A stretch of 64,000 nt of DNA, from contig NZ_MTQM01000007.1 in NCBI RefSeq assembly GCF_001984105.1, positions 124,001 through 188,000 of the forward strand, in the 5' to 3' direction. Positions 63,292 through 64,000 of the stretch are shown here, in pieces; positions within the stretch are counted from its first letter, which is position 1, and every line of letters starts with the position of its first letter. The stretch is from Microbacterium sp. CSI-V. GTDB taxonomy: Bacteria; Actinomycetota; Actinomycetes; Actinomycetales; Microbacteriaceae. The position numbers and the translations under genes are program-made. The notes below the pieces were generated by a model that saw only the letters and a program-made list of their open reading frames with translations, had not been told where the DNA came from and did no database searches.

Positions 63292-64000
63292 GCGTGATCC
63301 ACCTTCCCCGCCATGCGCGGCTCACCGACCGGCTCGGTCACGTCGAACTGGAACGTGCGCGAGAACCCGCCGGGGATCTCCGTCCACTCCCGGTATCGCA
63401 ACCAGCGGGACACGTCCTGCCCGTCGAGCGTCGCCCGACCGTTCTCGATCACGACCGACGCGCCAACCGGGATCGGGCGGGCGAACCCGACCCGCGCGCC
63501 CGTCTCCACGCAGGTGATCAGCGCGGTCGAGAACCCGCCCGACAGCACGAACGACGGCGACGACGGGGCCTTCCCGTCATTCGGGAGCGTGATTCGCCCG
63601 CTCGACCCGCCACCGGGCCACACGGCCGGCCAGATGACCGGCCACACCAGACCCTGCCCCGCCGATGGTGGGGATGTCTCCACCCATTCCCCGGTCGCGT
63701 ATCGACGGGGATCGGCAGCACGAAATCGCACCTGGTAGGCGGCCGTCTGACCGAAGACCAAGATCTTCGTGTCAGGTTCACCCACTCGGCGAACCCACGC
63801 CCACCTCGGACCGTCCGCTTCCGTAACCACCAACAGTCCGAGCTCCCCGCCGGCAAGAGCGCCGGAGAGAGCGTTGAGGTCAGCTGCTTGATCGCCGGAC
63901 GAGTGGATCATCCCCTCGATGGTGATCAGCCGGCCGTTGAGACGCCCCTCGCCCTGGAACTCGCCGTGAGACTGGGGGCGCTTGGTGGTCGGGACCTCGG
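63282..64000 (-). CDS. phage tail protein (Dit-like), cut by the window edge
   Basis: C-terminal part only: the frame stays open to 64000, through GEFQGEGRLNGRLITIEGMIHSSG upstream of the internal ATG at 63911. Pattern GRLITIEG, YQVRFRAADPRRYA and WPVIWPAVWPGG is typical of distal-tail/tail-associated proteins of Gram-positive siphophages. Ends KVDHAWW. Confidence 0.75.
   Translation of the reverse strand, partial: EVPTTKRPQSHGEFQGEGRLNGRLITIEGMIHSSGDQAADLNALSGALAGGELGLLVVTEADGPRWAWVRRVGEPDTKILVFGQTAAYQVRFRAADPRRYATGEWVETSPPSAGQGLVWPVIWPAVWPGGGSSGRITLPNDGKAPSSPSFVLSGGFSTALITCVETGARVGFARPIPVGASVVIENGRATLDGQDVSRWLRYREWTEIPGGFSRTFQFDVTEPVGEPRMAGKVDHAWW

Larger units (their letters stand above)
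51759..64000. mobile_element. Prophage, one end (continues past the window)
   Basis: Starts at the tRNA-Arg att core, followed by a tyrosine integrase, small early-type genes, and a minus-strand late operon coding for tail, lysis and tail-spike proteins. Siphovirus-type tail (Dit-like and Gp37-like proteins). Head, terminase, replication, immunity and the other att site are not in the window. Late genes use GGAGG-type ribosome sites fused to the preceding stop codon. Confidence 0.9.

Overview
The window comes from a high-GC Gram-positive actinobacterium, most likely Microbacteriaceae (a Microbacterium-like organism). Evidence: strong G/C bias at third codon positions, many GTG starts, tight ATGA/GTGA overlaps, the actinobacterial gene order argS-lysA-hom-thrC-thrB-rho-prfA ... 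prmC-sua5-wecA-atp, a very short AtpC, and a prophage whose tail genes look like those of actinobacterial siphophages. The genus is an inference.

Layout. 1-4.7 kb: a MurE-type ligase, dxr, an FKBP-type lipoprotein isomerase and a PlsC-type acyltransferase. 4.8-12.5 kb: a glycerol/dihydroxyacetone locus, dhaKLM (DhaM fused to HPr), a divergent SorC-family regulator with a clear operator palindrome, glpD, glpF and glpK. 12.5-18.7 kb: a membrane protein, OsmC, asparaginase, an APC permease, a PP2C phosphatase, a DUF5684-like membrane protein and YaaA. 18.7-46 kb is a long minus-strand housekeeping block, read right to left: a Ser/Thr kinase-lipoprotein-transglutaminase operon, argS, an LmeA-like protein, lysA-hom-thrC-thrB, rho-prfA, prmC-sua5-wecA-atpI-like and atpBEFHAGDC, closed by a terminator. 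It is interrupted between prfA and prmC by cysK-cysE, a small membrane gene and an amidase. 46-51.7 kb: three alpha/beta hydrolases and a RidA protein divergent from a LuxR-type regulator, with a perfect palindrome between them.

51.76 kb to the right edge: one end of a prophage integrated into the 3' part of a tRNA-Arg(CCG) gene. Next to the att core lie a tyrosine integrase, a zinc-finger protein and several very small genes. The late genes then run right to left toward the att site: tail protein (cut by the window edge), Gp37-like tail protein, coiled-coil and minor tail proteins, a VanY/M15 endolysin, four small membrane proteins including a likely holin, and a beta-helix tail spike. Capsid, terminase, replication and immunity genes and the second att site must lie beyond 64000.

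No rRNA gene, intact tRNA gene, CRISPR array or insertion sequence was found. No gene-free stretch exceeds 300 bases; the longest (about 250 bases, 49378-49626) holds the palindrome upstream of the LuxR-type gene.
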